Below are positions 61,169 to 64,000 of a DNA stretch of 64,000 nucleotides, piece after piece; the first letter of the stretch is position 1; each line of letters starts with the position of its first letter. This DNA is from Temnothorax longispinosus. Lineage: Eukaryota > Arthropoda > Insecta > Hymenoptera > Formicidae. Made by a program: the position numbers and the translations under genes. The stretch covers positions 22,267,020 through 22,331,019 of the forward strand of contig NC_092362.1 in assembly GCF_030848805.1 (NCBI RefSeq). Reading direction: 5' to 3'. Under the pieces are notes generated by a model. It had not been told where the DNA came from. It did no database searches and was given only the letters and a program-made list of their open reading frames with translations.

Positions 61169-61572
61169 AATGCCCATAACGATCGAGAAATGCACCTGTG
61201 TTTGAATTCCAAAGGCAGAGAAGAAGAAAGACTCGTATTCGCTGAAGCAAATAATCAGCTTCAAAACACGCCCAGAGAGTTGTCTGGGAGTGATGATGAT
61301 GATGATGATGCTGATGATTACAGAGGTTTTTCTCTATTTGGCCTCGTTGAATCCATGCTGTCCGTCGTAGCGAGCGGGCTCAGCACAGTCGTGAACAGTA
61401 TCGTCGGTACCGAGAAGAAGGATTCACGGTCACGTACCAGCAGAATAAATTATAGAAATTATCATTTAATCAGGGCGTTTCCTAACACGGAAAGTCAAGC
61501 TGCGGATCTGCGCGACTTAAGAGACGCCGAACCGGAAGACATTAAATTTTGGTCTTTTCCAAATCCTAACAG
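61169..61572 (+). CDS. Carboxypeptidase exon: N-terminal extension and propeptide start
   Basis: Acceptor gtttgcag, donor GTTTGT, phase 0 to 2. It encodes a Glu/Arg/Asn-rich lead, a GAT-repeat Asp tract (61289-61320), a hydrophobic stretch, and the beginning of the M14 propeptide ending PEDIKFWSFPNPN. An ATG at 61193 is in frame but would leave the protein without a signal peptide. Confidence 0.9.
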
Positions 61573-63873
61573 GTTTGTATTCATTTCTATTGTAATGATT
61601 AATTATTTAATATATGTAATATATTTAATTTCTGTGCTACATTTCTTCTTACAGAACGGCCGACATGATCGTGGCGCCGGATCTCGTAAACGATGTTAAG
61701 GAGTATTTGAGGGATAAGAAGATTGACTTCAAAGTATTAATCTCTGACATCCAGGTAAAAATAAAGATATATTTTATAACCTTGATATACATTAATATTA
61801 AATCGTACTGAACTTTAAAAAGTGCATGAAATTTAAAAAAAAAGTTAATTTCTGTGTTAATAAGAGTATTATATATAGATAACTAATATTATTAATAATT
61901 GAAAATACTCACTTGACATTTTAACATGGTTGAATAATTTGTACATAACTGGTATCTCATTATCTGCAAGAAACATTAGAGGAAAATTTCAGTGACAGCT
62001 GATGTCCATATCTCACACTGACACGCTTTACTTATGGTCTTTTCAATATTTCTTATGGCACAGAGATACAAAAGTAACATGACAGTAGCGAATAAATCAT
62101 CATTTATTACATTAAAATGATGGATCAAAGGTTTTCGTTACTGCATATATTAATCGTTATTTATGCGTCCTATTGACTGATATAGTCACTAATATATTAG
62201 AAATGGAAAGAGAAATCTCGCTGATTGTCTGCATGATTAATTGACGCAATTAAAACGCGACTCCGAATTGAGTGTAGTTGGTAAAAGTCAACTTTCTTTC
62301 TTTGATTGACAGAAAACGATCTCTTATCAAAATCCGAAGATGTCCAAAGAACAGCGCGAGGACTTGGTCACCACTCAAGGCCACACGATGACATGGAAAC
62401 GTTATCACCGATACGCAGGTAAAATCGCATGTTGCAAGATATTTTTTACGTCGTATACTAAATTGATTTAATCTATACGTGTTTAAAAAATATTAATTTA
62501 AAATATAATTTAATATTTAATATTTTATTTTATTAATTTAATGTAGATATATGAATAATTTTATTGTATCAACTATTTTTTATTTAACATATGCACATAA
62601 ATAAAAAAATTTAATAAATAAATTTAATTAAATATAATAAATTGACCTTTTCTTCCGCAGATATTGTACGCTATTTAGAATACTTAGCCTTCAGGTATCC
62701 TAAATTGGTAGAGTTAATAACTATTGGACATAGCTACGAGGGCCAACCGATAAAGATGGCGAAGGTTTCGGCAGGATTAAACAAAGAAGGCGAAAGAAAA
62801 CCCGCTATTTGGATCGATGCCGGTGAGTCAGTTTTGTAAAATAATTATTCCTTTGATACAAACAAACAAAAAAGTTTAAGTCGAAAATAGATTAAAAAAT
62901 AATTGTGAATAAAAAATAAATTTCATCATTAACGTCATATATAACGTAAAAACTTTTATTATGAATTAATTATGAAAAATTATGGTCAGCCGATTCTCAC
63001 CGGCGATGTGTCGAACCCGTATTCCCACGTTTTGCACACACCTCGTCCCGTTAGATCATCTTTTCGGTAAACCGTCATCGTCTTCGCAGGCATGCATGGA
63101 CGAGAATGGATTGGTACCGCGGTGGCGACCTACATATTGAGTCAACTGGTGGAAAAGAACTCGAGCTACACGAAATTGTTGGGTAATTCGGACTGGATGA
63201 TTCTGCCGGTTGTGAATCCCGACGGTTACGAGTATAGCCATGTCGGCGACCGCTTTTGGCGGAAAACCAGAAGCAATCACGTGGAAAGCCAAAACGACAG
63301 TAGGTGAGGAGAGAAGTCTGAAGATAAGTCTGCCACTTGAACGCCACTTCAATTGTCTCCAGAGTCTTAATTAATCGATTAACGACAGTAATATTTACTC
63401 ATTATACGTATGATCTCATTATACGTATTTGTCGAGAGCGATATATATTAAGAAAAGTGTTAGAGATTAGATTGCAAACGATAAGATTTCTTTTTTATTT
63501 TAAGATAAGGAGATTAAAACTGTCTGGATTAAAAAACATTTTTTTATAATGCTTATTATATAATCAATATTCATACAACAAAAATAATTTTGAGAGCTTC
63601 GCGTGTTGTTAAACTGAAACGGTGCGTGATCTTCTTTTCTAGATACACGCCTTCCAATTTATTACAGTTCGTAACACACTATGCCAGATGGTTATGGACT
63701 ACATGCGAAGGAGTCGATCCGAATCGAAATTTTGCATACCACTGGGGCGAAGAGAAAGAAGGAGGTGCCAGTTCAGATCCCTGCCAGGAAACATATTCCG
63801 GGCCTTACGCCTTTTCCGAACCCGAAACGAAGGCCATGGCGGATTACATTATGGCGAACAAGCAACATATTCG
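61169..63873 (+). CDS. M14 zinc carboxypeptidase (A/B type), partial, six exons
   Basis: Secreted metallocarboxypeptidase that removes C-terminal residues from peptides, made as a zymogen. Exons: 61169-61572, 61655-61754, 62313-62418, 62661-62822, 63090-63303, 63688-63873, all in phase and about 390 residues. The first 95 residues form an extension with a SDDDDDDADD tract and an amphipathic segment GFSLFGLVESML. Then comes the propeptide (YHLIRAFPNTESQAADLRDL to ISDIQ) and the catalytic domain from WKRYHRYADIV. Zinc ligands His and Glu are seen in GMHGREWIG, substrate-binding residues in WRKTRS and DPNRNF. The third zinc ligand and the catalytic Glu lie beyond the window. A versus B specificity cannot be judged, because the deciding residue is also missing. 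Confidence 0.93.
61655..61754 (+). CDS. Carboxypeptidase exon: propeptide core
   Basis: Encodes TADMIVAPDLVNDVKEYL and KIDFKVLISDIQ, the conserved last strand and helix of the M14 propeptide. Only 82 bp of intron separates it from the previous exon. Confidence 0.93.
61755..62312 (+). other. Carboxypeptidase intron, 558 bp
   Basis: AT-rich intron with GTAAAA donor and tctttgattgacag acceptor. No further feature seen. Confidence 0.8.
62313..62418 (+). CDS. Carboxypeptidase exon: propeptide-catalytic junction
   Basis: Encodes KTISYQNPKMS..TTQGHTMTWKRYHRYA. The activation cleavage should fall in this segment before the WxxYH motif that starts the catalytic domain. No clear dibasic site precedes it. 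Confidence 0.92.
62661..62822 (+). CDS. Carboxypeptidase exon: first part of catalytic domain
   Basis: Encodes DIVRYLEYLAFRYPKLVEL, TIGHSYEGQPIKMAKVS and KPAIWIDA, ending in phase 1 just before the HxxE zinc motif. Donor GTGAGT. Flanking introns (242 and 267 bp) hold nothing else. Confidence 0.95.
63090..63303 (+). CDS. Carboxypeptidase exon: zinc-binding motif
   Basis: Encodes GMHGREWIG with zinc ligands His and Glu, NSDWMILPVVNPDGYEYS, and RFWRKTRSNHVESQNDS. Donor GTGAGG at 63304, phase 2. Confidence 0.95.
63304..63687 (+). other. Carboxypeptidase intron with two in-frame 3' splice sites
   Basis: A 384-bp intron. Besides the chosen acceptor at 63686-63687 there is another AG|A acceptor at 63641-63642 with a stronger pyrimidine tract. 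The two differ by exactly 45 nt and both keep the frame. Confidence 0.6.
63688..63873 (+). CDS. Carboxypeptidase exon: DPNRNF substrate-binding motif
   Basis: Encodes WLWTTCEGVDPNRNFAYHWG, CQETYSGPYAFSEPETKAM and YIMANKQHIR, with donor GTACGC at 63874. The start at 63688 was chosen because joining RWLWTTCEGVDPNRNF straight to WRKTRSNHV..NDS gives normal family spacing. The upstream acceptor would add 15 residues. The gene continues past the window. Confidence 0.93.
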
Positions 63874-64000
63874 GTACGCTTTAAATGTCAAATTAATGCT
63901 TAATGAATTTAATTTTATCGTTCGAACGTATTTTATTTTAACTTTTTAATTTTATTAATTAAGATTTTAATTTTTAAGCATTTTGTAATACTATAAATAC

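Overview
This is a single, intron-rich eukaryotic locus from an insect, most likely a hymenopteran and plausibly an ant. The evidence is AT-rich introns up to 17 kb with GT..AG borders, a mariner-type miniature element whose ends begin TTAGGTTGATTCATA, and protein sequence that reads as insect tensin. The species cannot be named from the sequence alone. There are no prokaryotic features.

About 85 percent of the window is one plus-strand gene, tensin (Drosophila blistery, by), from about position 1 to about 58,150. I could chain 18 exons with consistent reading phase: a first coding exon ending at 212, a small 66-nt exon at 12570-12635 (both inferred from splice sites and phase), then 16 exons between 19212 and 55551 that match tensin domain by domain. 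The order is a PTEN-like phosphatase domain without the catalytic cysteine, a C2 domain, a long low-complexity Ser/Pro/Gln/Asn-rich linker, an SH2 domain and a C-terminal PTB domain. The full model is about 1,499 residues. Residue numbers in the entries use this model. The 3' UTR runs from 55552 to a polyadenylation signal near 58122.

The second gene is a plus-strand M14 zinc carboxypeptidase (digestive A/B type) cut off by the right edge. Six exons between 61169 and 63873 encode an unusual acidic N-terminal extension, the activation propeptide and the first half of the catalytic domain. An exon with a signal-peptide-like sequence at 59583-59903 is probably its start, but the join is unresolved.

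The long introns hold no convincing nested genes. They do hold small mobile elements and repeats: an inverted-repeat element with a tRNA-like core (17.2-17.6 kb), a duplicated intronic block (21.7/22.5 kb), two tandem arrays (31.3 and 35.5 kb), a nearly perfect 132-bp foldback element (42.0 kb), a mariner-type miniature element (42.9 kb), and two copies of one Harbinger-like palindromic element (60.0 and 60.7 kb). I saw no new biological system. The most useful leads are the 5' exon chain of tensin, candidate microexons, the pseudophosphatase active site, and the N-terminal extension of the carboxypeptidase.
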